In this document: piece by piece, positions 11,063 to 22,104 of the stretch
Layout: each line of letters starts with the position of its first letter
Position numbering within the stretch: position 1 is the stretch's first letter
NCBI GenBank assembly: GCA_977006965.1
Contig: OZ345379.1
Coordinates: 434,001-498,000, forward strand
Source of the DNA: Phymatolithon calcareum
Taxonomy: Eukaryota; Rhodophyta; Florideophyceae; Hapalidiales
Reading direction: 5' to 3'
DNA: 64,000 bases
Notes under the pieces: generated by a model
Databases searched by the model: none
What the model was told of the DNA's origin: nothing
Seen by the model: only the letters and a program-made list of their open reading frames with translations
Translations under genes and position numbers: made by a program

Positions 11063-13318
11063 ATGGTAGACCCGACTGAGACTCGGTCTCACAATCAAGA
11101 CCGAGACCAAGTTGCTCAAGACCCGACCGACACCGTTGTCGAGTCGGGCCCCTCATCCAGGAACCCGGTGAAACCGACTTCGGTTTCGCATTGTACCCCA
11201 GTACGTCGTCGCTCTGCGCGATTGACGGGGCAGGAGGTCCTGCCCCCGCTGCCGTCGTACAGCAAGAGAGGGAAGACCACCAAGGCTGGACCTTCCAGCA
11301 TTCCTCCGTTGAGGCCGGCACGGGCGACGTCGCCTGTGCCAATACCTCGATCTGCTTCCCAATTCGCCAGCGTTGGCGACCCCCGTGGTGATGACGGGTC
11401 AAGGTCGCCGAGCGAACACGACGTTGCCGACGACGGCTCCGACTCCACGGGGAGTCACAAGAGCGAGGCCACTGACGGCAGTGCGCGCCAAGGTGGAGAT
11501 GTCCGTAAGATGACGGACCTCTTGAAGGATATGTTCGGAGAGTGGACCCGCGCCGAGGCGGTCCGAGCTAGTGGTCGAGTCGACATGCTGCGCCAATCCT
11601 TCCGGGAGGATATTTCCGCTACTCTGGCCGTCCAGCGCGTCCAGCTCCAGGAAGACATCAAGAAGTCGTTAAGTGACTACACTCCGGCCAAGGACTTCGA
11701 CAAGCTGGCACTCCGTGTGGACCAGTTATCCGACCAGGTCCGCGCCTTCGGGAACCCACGGTCTGCACGTGCCCAAGGAACGACGGCGCTACCGTTGGCA
11801 CCGCCGCTACATCGCAGCGGACTCGAAGAAGACTCTGACGAGGAATTCACGGAGAAGGAGCTGGTTCATGAGGGATATGGAACCGCCAGGAGCGCACCGC
11901 CGAAGTCAGAGGTGCGCACCACCATGGGCGCCTCCCCGAAGACGAGGCAGTCACCGCGGACAGTTTGGCATGAAGACTCCACGGTAACCCGCTCAGTGCT
12001 GGCTCCATCAACGTTGATGGGCCCGCCCGAGCATGGTATAGTCGAGATCAAGCCAGCCGATGAGCGCTTCACGAGCGCGCTCTCATACCGCCGTTATCGC
12101 CTGGAGAACTTGGGAACGTTCCTCACTCCGGAGGTGTCAAGGAATCTTGGCATTTGGTCACGTCGACTTAAGCATCAGATGGAGCGGAATACCTTCGATG
12201 GCAAGAACCCGGTTGGCATCCTCAACTTTTTGGCGTCATTCAAGAGAGCCCTTGACGGCGAGGATATCCCAGAGTGTGCAGCGTTGCAACTCACGGCGCA
12301 CTTCCTCGACGGCGAGCCGAAGTACACCTTCCAGGCCATGATGGACGATGCCGAAGGCGGCTATGGAGGATTCAACGCCTGGCCCCACGCGGTACAATTT
12401 CTCCTCGAGACATACGCAACGGACTCGAATATCGAGAACGCCATCGACGAGCTTGAAGACCTTCGCATGAACCCAAGGGAGTCCATCGAGGATTTTCGCG
12501 TACGACTAACGTCAGCCGCCAGGGAGCTGGCCGTAGCATACCCACAGGATGCGCTGGTGAGCCGGTTCATCAGAAACCTGCCCCAGAATGTCCGTGAACT
12601 CGTGCGCCTCGAAGCGCACAAGTTCAAGGGACCGGCTGCTTTGTCCAAGATATCGAATATTGCCAGTGCGATTCACAAGTCGCACACGAACCTGCGCGCC
12701 GACGCGCAGAAGTCGAAGGATGTCCGATTCAAGGCCCTCGCGGTGGATAGCCATAGGCGCCGCCTGTACCGGGAATGGTCCGATGTGCCTAAGTCGAGCA
12801 CTCACGACATTCCTCCCCCATCGTATGCCTAGCGCCACCGCGACGACGCGGTGGCCATGATGGAAGGAGAGGAGCTGCCTCCACCATCGGACTCGGGCTA
12901 TACTCCCACGGTGGAGTACTCCACCCGACCAGGAGACATGACCCCGGGCCAGTACATGGAGGAGGTGCACGCTGTCCAAGATGGCCGACCTAGGTATCCC
13001 CCTCGTCCGCAGCAGTCGCCAGAGACCACACGTACGAGAGAGAATCCCTTGATTCCCCTGGTATGTTTCATCTGTTACCTCCTCGGGCACCGGAGCATCG
13101 AATGCAGGCATCGCGGCCGCAACGACCGTGACTTCGAGTCCTGGAAGACGACCAACTTTGGCCGTCTCTTGGAGTGGCAACGCCTCTGGTTGCAGAGCAT
13201 CAACCAGGCTCCGGATTCGAAGAAGCCGACTGCGCCCACGGGGACACAGCCAGCTCCGGACGACGCTCCTCCTGTTCCAGGACCGCCCGGCTTACCCGTC
13301 CAGGCCCAGAAAAACTAG
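11063..13318 (+). pseudogene. Element B Gag with CCHC zinc knuckle, one in-frame TAG
   Basis: The ATG at 11063 lies 116 bp after the LTR. The protein has a long disordered, charged N-terminus, a retrotransposon Gag domain in the second half (NTFDGKNPVGILNFLASF ... FLDGEPKYTF ... SIEDFRVRLTSAA), then TAG at 12830-12832. Past the TAG the same frame continues through a zinc knuckle of CX2CX4HX4C form (CFICYLLGHRSIEC, cysteines at 13064, 13073 and 13103, histidine at 13088) to its end at 13318. Since Gag normally ends with the knuckle, the TAG is a premature stop, or would need readthrough. Gag packages the RNA and forms the particle. The end overlaps pol by about 145 bp in another frame, as for a minus-one frameshift. 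Confidence 0.85.
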
Positions 13319-16300
13319 GAGCGGGTTCGCACCGTTGCGACCCGCCCCTAGTCACCTCACCACGACCAACGGTGGTCACGGCGAGCGTGCTCCCCTTGCG
13401 CAAGGCGGCCCGCTTCCGTACTTGCGCCTCCCCTCTTCCCAAGTCGAATCAGTTCCCAGGTAAAATCACAGGCACTGTTGCCCCTTGTTCTTACCTGTCG
13501 CCCCCAACGTTGACGAAGTCGCCAACGTCGATTCGAGAAACGCCGTATGGGCTAGCGCCAAAACTTACGCTTGACGAGTATAGGGTGGACCCCATCTGCA
13601 AGTTGTCGGGCATCAACTACAAGGTTGACGCCAAGGTCGAAGTCGGCCCAGGCGACTGGCTCCGCCTCCTTGCCGTAGTCGACACAGGGGCGGGCCCGAA
13701 CCTCATCCGCGAGGACCTCGTCTCGGCAGCAGCCCTCGCGACCATCGACACTTCCAGAGAAGTGGTCAACCTCGCCAGCGCCTCTGGCCACGGACTTGAT
13801 ACTGTGGGCATAGTCCGCCTGCCGGTTAACGTCGGCACTCAGACAACGAACCACGCCTTCGTGGTTTCCAAGACTTTGAATGCCGATGTCCTTTTGGGGT
13901 GTGAGTTCATGGATAATGCCGTGGAGGACATCCGCATCCAGCGACGGTGCCTGGAGCTGCTCAATGGAGACACGGTTCCCATCGCGCGAAGGCGCGCGAC
14001 AAACCCGACGCATACTTCGACCACTGAGTCGAGGATGCTCTCCACACGAAGCCAATCAGCCCACTGGAGACTCCGGTCGACGGCAACCGTCACCCTCCCT
14101 CCCCGCACACAAGGGTTCGTACCCGTGCAAGGCGCCATGCGTGGACTCCATATCCTCACGTCCAAGCCATCCCTCTTCGATAAGTACCGTTGCGTCGTGG
14201 CAAACGGTGTCGCCGACATCCGACCGCTCGTACCCTTCATGGTCCAGGTAGCCAACCTCTCCGACCGCCCCGTCACGATACGCAAGCACATGTGCCTGGC
14301 CTCCACAGTGGGAGCGCCCCATGCCGACTGTGTCCTCGAAGTATCACCCGACCTTAATGTTAAGGAGGGGGTGGCGGGTGAGTCACTGAACGGCCAGTCC
14401 CACAAACCGCTATCACAACAAGAAAGTAGGGCGTTCACGCACCTGAACACCAAAAAGGAGCGCAAGCCGGACATCGTCAGCGTCGACGAAATCCCGCTCC
14501 CAGACATCGACGGCGATGACCAAACAAAGGTTCGAGGTATGCTCGAACCATTCTAAGAAATGTGGCGGCCGGGAAAAGTGGGCAAGGTCAACGGGACCGA
14601 GCACCACATCGACATCGAAGAAGGCGGAAGGCCGCAATTCTCACAGCCGTACAGGGCCGGCCCTTACGCGCGCAAGGTCATCAAGAACACGATAAACGAG
14701 ATGATTGACCAGGACATCATTGAGACAGCCCGCTCCGAGTGGGCTGCTCCAGTCGTACTGGCTCCGAAGCCGGACGGCACGCTCAGGTTCTGTGTCGACT
14801 ATCGTCGCCTCAACTCGGTAACCATCAAGGACAGGTACCCGTTGCCGCGCATGGAGGACTGCCTTGATAGCCTAGGCGACGCCCAGTTCTTCTCCACGCT
14901 GGACTGTAACTGGGGCTTCTGGCAGATCCCCCTTGCCGCCAAGGATAGGCCGAAGACGGCGTTCACCACCTTTGCTGGAACGTTCCAGTACAAGCGCATG
15001 CTGTTCGGTCTCTGCAACGCCCCAGCCTCATACCAGCGCACACTGGACATCCTCCTCGCAGGAATCAAGTGGAAGACTTGCCTCGTCTACGTAGACGATG
15101 TCATAATCTTCTCCAAGTCCTTTGAGGAACACCTAGGCGACGTCGCCGAGGTGCTCTCAATCCTGCACGATGCCGGATTGTCGCTGAACATGCGAAAGTG
15201 CAAGTTCTTCAGTCGAACAGTCGACTACCTTGGGCACGTCGTCAGCCCCGGACGGTTAGAAGTGGCCACGAAGAACACGCAGAGCATAACGAAGTCGCTA
15301 TAGCCCACAACCCAGACGGAGCTACGGAGCTTCCTGGGCATGTGCAATATGTATCGCCGCTTCGTGCCTAACTTTGCGCACGTCGCCGCTCCACTCAACC
15401 GGCTGCTTATGAAGGGCCAACAATTCCACCTTCCGCCTCCTACGGAGGAGACGAGGGAGGCGTTCGAGCTGCTGCGGTCAACGTTGACCGCTCCGCCAGT
15501 CCTCCAGCCACCTGACCCCGAGAAGAAGTATTCTCTCGATACGGACGCCAGCGCCTACCAAGCGGGCTGCGCCCTGTTCCAGGAAGGGGACGACGGCGTC
15601 CGACATCCAATTGGATTCTGGTCCCGCTCGCTCACGGAAGCGGAGCGGAACTACAGCGCCGGAGAACGCGAGGCTTTGGCCATCATATTCGCGGTACAGA
15701 CACTCCACCCGTACCTGTGGGGTCGGCACTTCGTAGTGTACACTGACCATCAGGCCCTCCGTTGGGTCTTCAACTTGCATGATCCGACCGGTCGGCTTGC
15801 AATATGGGCGCTCAGGTTACAGGACTTCGACTTCGAAGTCAAGTATAAGAAGGGCAGCGATAACGTCGTTGCAGACGCTGTCTCTCGCCTGCCCACCTAT
15901 GGTCACTGTGACGTAGAGGTCGACGTCGACCTCCCCGTGTACTTCGTCGACCACCCTTCTTGCCCTACGTTGAACAAGAAGGTGAACGTCGCGTCCTGGG
16001 ACCGCCACGACTGGGACTTCGAAGAAGAGGTCTTGAACCGTGAGCACCAGACACCTGACGCGTGTGAGGCATTTTCCCTTGAAGAGGCTAGAATTGAGCT
16101 CATCACCGTTGATGAGCTGCTCAAGGCGCAGGCGGAGGACGACGAGTGCCGGAAGATCACCAAACTCATTGACCACGGTGAGACACGCGATTACGAATTC
16201 GACACACGCGGCCTTATAGTTCGCATCGCCACAGTTGACGGTGCCGAACAGGCCTTCATTCCGAAGATATTGAGGGCCCGAGCGCTCTATCTCGCGCACC

Positions 16301-17871
16301 ATACGCCTGTGGCTGGACACCCGGGTGTCTCTCGGCAGTACTACACCATGCGCCGTAGCATGTACTGGCCACTGATGATCTCAGACGTCCGGAGTTGCTG
16401 CCTTCGATGTGACGCCTGCGCCAGAGAACGAGTGAAGCTGCGGACACACCAGTCACCTTTGACTCTGTTCCCAGCGAACGGACCGCTCGAGTACGTCGCA
16501 GTCGACATACTCGGTCCACTTCCTCGTGACACTTCGGGCCACCGCTTCATCCTCGTGATGACGGACAGGTTTTCGAAATTCACCCGTGCCGTCGCGATGA
16601 GGACGATCACCGCCATCGCGGTCGCCAAAGTCTTCTTGGAGTTCTGGATATTCTCCTATGGTGCGCCGGCCCACGTGGTGACGGACAATGGGAGCCAATT
16701 CACCTCAAAGATGTTCGAGTTTCTCTGCTCGCATCTGGGGGTAAGGCATGCGTTGACGTCAACGTACCACCCCCAGACGAACGGCCAGGCCGAGAGGTTC
16801 AATCGCACGCTGCTGGCCAGCTTGAGGGCGTTCGTAGGCGAGCACCCCAAAACCTGGCCAGAGTTCGTAGGTGCAGTCACCTACGCATACAACACGCAAG
16901 TCCACGCGTCGACAAAGGTGCCGCCGTTCGACTTGGTGGTGACTGCACCACCGGCAGCGATGGTAATCGAGAGAACCCCGGAGTTTGAAACGAGCGCCAG
17001 CCATCCGAGCGCTCGGAACCGGTTCCGCAGGTACATCCGCTCGCTGGTGACGGACGCCAAGGAGGAGCTTGCGAAGTCGCAAGCTTCTTACAAGGAAGCG
17101 TTTGACCGTCACGTTCGACCACTCACTCAACCGCAGACGGGTGAGTGGGTCTTCGTAGAGCGAGCTGGTCCCACAGAGGACGCGAGCTCAGGTGAAAGAC
17201 GCCGCGATAAGTTGACATGGAAAGCCACAGGGCCGTACGAGGTCATCGCCCACGACGAGAGTACAGTTACTCTCGATCGTGACGGCTTAGTTGAAAAGGT
17301 CAACCGGGATCGTGTGTCTCGCGCGTACCATCGACGCGAAGACGGCATGCTCGATGCAATCAAAGACCGCAAAGAGGAGGAGAAAGCGACGGCGCTTGGC
17401 CGCCTCCCGAAGGGCGGCATCACCCATGTCAAGGTCGACACCGAAGCCGGTGCGAAAGGAAGGGCGCAAATGCCAATGTCTACTGTAAACTTGCCGACAA
17501 CACACGATTCGGAAGCAGATCCACGGGGATCTCCGGGGAAAACGCACGCCAGAAGTGCGGCGACACCTTCCACTCCCCGTGTGACGCCCCGTGGCGTCAC
17601 ACAAGCCAAGGGTGCCTCACGGCCATTACCAGTCGGCACCGATGCCCAGCTCGATCACCAGCCTACGGAGGCTGGTGGCGAATACGTGCTCGACCGCGTC
17701 GTCGACTTCGACGAGCGCGATGGCATACGCTGCCGATGGCATGGATACGGAGCCGATGCGGACACGTGGCAGAAACCTGGGGACGTCCCCTACAGCAAAG
17801 TGCGCGCCTTCTTCCGTCGGCAACGGAAGAAGACGCCGAGGGACCTACGCCTGGCATGCCGACCCTGCTAA
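13174..17871 (+). pseudogene. Element B Pol: protease, RT, RNase H, integrase, chromodomain
   Basis: One frame runs from 13174 to TAA at 17869-17871, broken only by TAA at 14554-14556 and TAG at 15301-15303. In order: retropepsin (VVDTGAGPNL, Asp at 13681), RT with the catalytic box YVDD at 15088-15099, RNase H (LDTDASAYQAG at about 15.54 kb and YTDHQALRW), an integrase HHCC domain (HHTPVAGHPG ... CLRCDAC, 16.3-16.42 kb), a core with Asp in AVDILG, Asp in VTDNGSQF and Glu in NGQAERF, and a C-terminal chromodomain (CRWHGYGADADTWQ). All catalytic residues are present. The two stops separate the protease from RT and RT from RNase H, so this copy can work only by readthrough or in trans. Confidence 0.9.
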
Positions 17872-18520
17872 GGGTCGATGACCGTAAGAACGGTGCGACG
17901 ATGGCGTCGCTCCGTTCCGCTGCCGGCGACTTCGCAAAAGCGGGTGCGAAGCCAGCGCCCATTCGCAAACGCCACGAAGGGGCGACGGCGTCATGAAGAC
18001 CAAGAGCCTGCAACGTCACAAGCTCACTTCCGCGACACAGAGATGGAAGTAGAGTTGGGCGTCAGCAACATTGCTTTCTGAATGTAGGGAAGTGTTCCTT
18101 CATATCATACATTTGACACTGAGTATCAAATGTATGATAATCCTTCCCGAATTTCGCGAAATGTTCCTCTTTGTTATACATCGCGCGGCCACCAAAGGGG
18201 TCGGCCGGCCATTACGACAGGGGCACGACGCCCAGTACATCGCCGTCGAGGTCTGGGTTCAATAGGTGGAAAAAGGCTCCTCCGCGACGTCGCCACCAGG
18301 AAGCGGAGCCGGACGTCACAGTGAACGCCCGGCTCTGGCACGCTCGTGCCACGAGGCCTACCGCTGCGCTTAGTCACGACCGCTGGTGACTTGCCGCGCC
18401 CATCCCAACGAGGGCCGAGTCGAAGGCGACGTTGCTTTCCGAAATGAGGTCGGCTTACTAGGCACACCGACCTCACAAGACTACGAAGCTTTACTGGCAA
18501 AGTCAATACTACGCAGTCCA
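17872..18520. other. Spacer between pol and the antisense gene of element B
   Basis: No gene was recognised. The spacer separates two converging genes and contains the hairpin at 18103-18139. Confidence 0.5.
18103..18139. terminator. Perfect 14-bp stem hairpin between converging genes of element B
   Basis: Arms 18103-18116 and 18126-18139 are exact reverse complements (TATCATACATTTGA and TCAAATGTATGATA) around a 9-base loop. The stem is AT-rich in a GC-rich element. It sits between the 3' ends of pol and the antisense gene, where both transcripts would end. A role in 3' end formation for both is inferred from position only. Confidence 0.45.
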
Positions 18521-20707
18521 TCACTGGTTCGCAGCACCGTCGCCGGCTGTAGTGGCCGAGCCACCACCGGCTGCGCCTGATGTAGCTGACGCAGACGCCG
18601 GCTGAGGAAGGACCGGGCCCATCGATGGGTCATAAAGCGGAAGGTGAGCACCAGGCGCAGTTGTCTCCGCGCGGCGTTCGAGAACGATCTCGAGCGCCCG
18701 CAGCAGGTTGAGATCGGCAGGCTTCGCGACTTCGCGAACGTGGGTCACCCGGTGCGTAAGGAAGTAGTGAACTGCCAATACTTCAATAGCAGCCGCACGA
18801 CGGCGCGCCCGGTAATCTCGAAGGGCCACCTGGACGTCGTCGCCTCGCGCCTGGGCCTCCTCCCGAACCCTGAACATGACGGGTTCGTTGGAGTCGGGAA
18901 GGTGCCCGTGCACCGCGATGATCTCGAGCTCCAGTAGTTCGGCACGAAGCGTCCCCATGTCTAGCTGTGCTGTCACCTCGGCCACCGATGGCTCGACTCC
19001 GTCCGTCTGCGACCCGACATCGGATCGCAGAACATCGACACCCTTCGTCACCATGAGTGCTTGGCGGATCTTGGCGTGGACGAACAGGAGTTTGACAAGC
19101 CGCAAGGAGATGCTGGCTGCGTCGTATTCCGTCTCTCCAAGTAGAACGCTCTGTCGTCTCGGAATCTCCGCGTGCCCCTTCCCATCGACGTCGATGATAC
19201 CTTGCGCGCGGAACTCGCTAATGGCCTGGTACGCGCGGTCCACGAGGAGCCTGTCCGGCACGCGCCTGGGCGACATCATGCCCGTCGCCTCGACCACCTC
19301 TTCACCCGGTAGAACCGGTCCTGCAACATTGATTTCGATGGGCACCGGTGCCACGAACACGTGCGGGTTGTTGGACACAGGAGTACGTTGACTCGCGGGC
19401 CTCAGCACGGGGGTCCCACCTGGAGTTCCTGCCACTGGCTCTTCCGGAAGATTCCCAAGCTTGTCTAGATCCTCCTGGGTCGCCACGACGTCGTTGCCGG
19501 CAACGCTCGCTTCGGCCGCCAGATTATCTACGACTTCGTAGACACGGTTCCGGCGGTACTCCTCGATGAGCGGGGTCAAGTTGGCCCCCGCGACATGGAC
19601 ATCCATGCGACGCCAGTTGGGCAGCTCACAGTTGAGCCGGTCACCCCTACTTTTTCCCAACGCTGGACCCTCGCTCATGAACCGGTCAGGCAGCATGGGG
19701 CACCACCGTTCGACGTCGAACAGGACGTAGTCGGCGCTCACGAAGATTGGTGACCAACCCTGTTTGTCACCCTCGCCACCGTTGGCTGTGGGCAGGACAT
19801 TGCGGAAGGGTGACAGTTCACCCCAGTGGATGGTGTCAATGAACCCAAGGAGCTTCAGGAGTAGCTCTGCGTACTCCTCACCGACGAGGAGTGCGGGGGT
19901 TAACTTGCGGATGAGCTTCCGCAGCGTCGGCGAAGTCCACCACAAGCGACCGTCGCGGTGTTCGACCCGCCCAGCCGACTGGGCGCCAGCCTGTATGAGG
20001 AGGTCAAACGCAACGTTGCGGACCCAGAGTGTCAGGAAGGCGCACCAGACGACTTTAGATTCCGGAACCTGGGACGACGAGTACGGTCGGGAGGCCATGA
20101 TCAGGCCGTTGGTGTACGCGATGCGCGGCAATGGAACGTTCCAGCCGTAGGCCACCTCCATCGGGATCCACCATTCCCCACCGACGGGTTAACGAGCACG
20201 AGCGACGCCGGCGTCGTTCCTCACATAGCGCGCCTCGCGCTGTTCACGGGTAAAGAAGCATCGGAGCTCGTGCCTCTTTCGCCGTGGCCACTGGCGCTCG
20301 TGCACGTCGACGTCGACGGAGCTGTACCGAGGAGACAGCACCGGTGCTGGCCACTGGCGGAGGAACTCCTTGTGCACCGAACCGTGCCCGACCGCATGGC
20401 AGAACTGCGAGTTATTGGCAACGGTGCAACGCAGCCACTCCAGGAAACGGCGCTCTGCCGCCGAATCGGCGTATCGAACGTCAGAAACGTCGGCGGGCAT
20501 GACGAACCCCGGCGAGGCAAGCTGCCCACGGCGTATTAGGAGGTTCTGCCAACCCTCCGGAGGTTTGGCGAACCACTGATGGTTGTCATCGTCCTCCACC
20601 GTCGCGAGCGGGCCAGACACGCGGGTATACCACTCCGCAGTGTTTGAGGCCGACGTCGGCACCCGGCCGCGGAAGTATTCGATGACCGGACATCGATTGG
20701 CGACCAT
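18521..20707 (-). pseudogene. Antisense gene of element B, unknown function, one in-frame TAA
   Basis: Starting at the ATG at 20707, a minus-strand frame of 729 codons runs to TAA at 18521-18523. It is broken once by TAA at 20189-20191 and resumes in the same frame directly after. The frame is far longer than expected by chance and occupies the whole space between the pol spacer and the polypurine tract. The product has a Trp/Arg-rich N-terminal half with several Cys and His, a middle with hydrophobic helices (RKLIRKLTPALLVGEEYAEL), a Pro/Val-rich linker, a helical C-terminal half (RALEIVLERRAETT) and an Ala/Gly/Ser tail. No membrane anchor is seen, which argues against an envelope protein. 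Antisense extra genes at this place are known from some plant Gypsy elements. Homology to those is not evident here, and I do not recognise the protein. Confidence 0.65.
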
Positions 20708-20735
20708 GACGCGGCGAGGTAGTGGCCGCTTGGCT

Positions 20736-20748
20736 AAGGAGGGGGTGG
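20736..20748 (+). promoter_or_regulatory. Polypurine tract of element B
   Basis: AAGGAGGGGGTGG directly precedes the 3' LTR. Its purine run at this exact place is the expected primer for plus-strand DNA synthesis. The start of the antisense gene lies 29 bp to the left. Confidence 0.75.
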
Positions 20749-21356
20749 TGTGATAATACAAAATGGGACTGTTCCCGACTCCCTTTGACAGCGTGTACAC
20801 GTGGACACGCTGTCCGAATCCCGCGAAACTTCTAGTTAGCGACGCGCTAGCCACGTGTCCAGCGCTTAGGTAGATAGCACTTAACCGCCGTCGTCGGCGA
20901 GGGAATAAACCAACAAGGGGTTTTCGGAAGCACACACACACTCGACTGGCTCAGCCACCGTCAAGGCTCCCAAGGGAATTAGGACCCAGGGCTTGCCAAC
21001 GACCGCCGTTCTGACCCCACTGAGTGTGTGTTGCTAAGAGAAACCCCTGTGTTACCACTTTTGCTACGTCGCCTGCGACGTGCCGGCTTGCCTCACCACG
21101 TCACCTTTGACGTTGATCGGCTTGTCTACCCCTGGTAAACCCTGCGTAGGGTGATCGCCTCGTGTCTGTCGATCACTACCGCCGTCCTAGACACTTCGGG
21201 GTGTTTACAGTCCACCCCAGCGTCACTTACACCGTTGGGAGTGACGCCAAACCGCTCTACCACCCGCTTTCTGGCCCACTAACCGTCTGCCTCAGGTGCA
21301 CACGGAACGAACGGTCGTTCACCCTGAGCTACCACCGAACGAACCGTTTCGTTACA
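20749..21356 (+). repeat. 3' LTR of element B
   Basis: Matches the 5' LTR over all 608 bp with three transitions. TCCGG at 21357-21361 completes the target duplication. Confidence 0.95.
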
Positions 21357-21361
21357 TCCGG

Positions 21362-21621
21362 GAGGAAGGGACGACACCTGGGCACGAGACGTTGGGGAAG
21401 GGCATCAGGAGAAGAAGCCACGGGTGCAGTTACTACCATTTTTCCGGTGTAACAAGCATGGGTATCACTTCTCTAAATGTGTAGCGTCAGATTGGTGCGA
21501 AATTCAGGCAAGCTGGCCCGCTCGAATCCGCGAGATTGCGAAAGAAGCACGAGAGGCGGCAGGTGCACCAGTTCGATATCAGAAAGCGATGCTGAGGGCC
21601 CCTCGCCAACAGAATCCGTGA
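21362..21621 (+). pseudogene. DIRS-like gag-type protein, part 3, with Cys/His cluster
   Basis: This resumes the frame of 9543-10338 after element B, in the same phase once one copy of TCCGG is removed. It contains a Cys/His cluster (FFRCNKHGYHFSKC, then a further Cys) spaced roughly like a zinc knuckle, with His replacing the second Cys. It ends with TGA at 21619-21621. The same frame stays open beyond that TGA to about 22104, so the TGA may be either the natural gag end or another nonsense change. A C-terminal nucleic-acid-binding knuckle fits a gag-type protein. Confidence 0.55.
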
Positions 21622-22104
21622 CTAACCGAGCGCAAACGGCCCTACAGCCGCAGAGCGCGGAAGGATGAAGTGGCGCCGCCGCAGAAGGCGGTAAAGCTTT
21701 ACCACGACAAAACTTGTGATCTCCTTGAGAGCGGACATGACCGCCAAAACATTGAGACAAAGAAGCTTAAGAGAGAGATGGATGAGATACCGCAGTCATC
21801 TCCACTGGAAAATTGCTTCAACCAGAAGCTCAAAAAAGCACCGGCGGACACCACAGGAGAGCACAGGCAGACTCCTGTACGCTTTGGCATAACTCACGCC
21901 GGAATTCCAATATCCATAGGCATTCCAACCGTTCAGTTTAAGAAAGGAGAAGATGCACCTGCTCTTCCAACACTCGATGAGGAATGTTTGGATTCGGAAG
22001 CCTCGGAGCGGCCATTGGACAGCGCTGATAGCACAAGCAAGGGATCTATAGCGCAAACGACCTGGACGTTGACTCTGGGCAGTGTCGTAAGGTGGTTCTC
22101 GTGA
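21622..22104 (+). pseudogene. Unassigned coding remnant between gag and RT of the DIRS-like element
   Basis: The frame continues in phase from the gag-like fragment to TGA at 22104. The product is charged and rich in Lys, Glu, Pro and Ser, with no recognised motif. It overlaps the beginning of the RT-containing frame. It may be the N-terminal extension of the pol polyprotein, but nothing confirms that. Confidence 0.35.

Larger units (their letters stand above)
10339..21356 (+). mobile_element. Ty3/Gypsy chromodomain LTR retrotransposon, element B (young, nested)
   Basis: The element is 11,018 bp with two 608-bp LTRs (TGTGATAATA ... GTTACA) and the 5-bp target duplication TCCGG at 10334-10338 and 21357-21361. 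By eye the LTRs differ at only three positions, all transitions, about 0.5 percent. The insertion is therefore recent. Plus-strand gag and pol lie in overlapping frames, and a minus-strand gene lies between pol and the 3' LTR. A primer-site candidate and a clear polypurine tract are present. Three single stop codons interrupt gag and pol, and one interrupts the antisense gene. The element is clearly richer in G and C than the surrounding host DNA, which may reflect its own codon use or a foreign source. Confidence 0.95.

Noticed and set aside
18521-20707. Antisense gene of element B as a retroviral envelope.
   Set aside because: No signal peptide, membrane anchor or glycosylation-rich ectodomain is visible, and it lies on the opposite strand.
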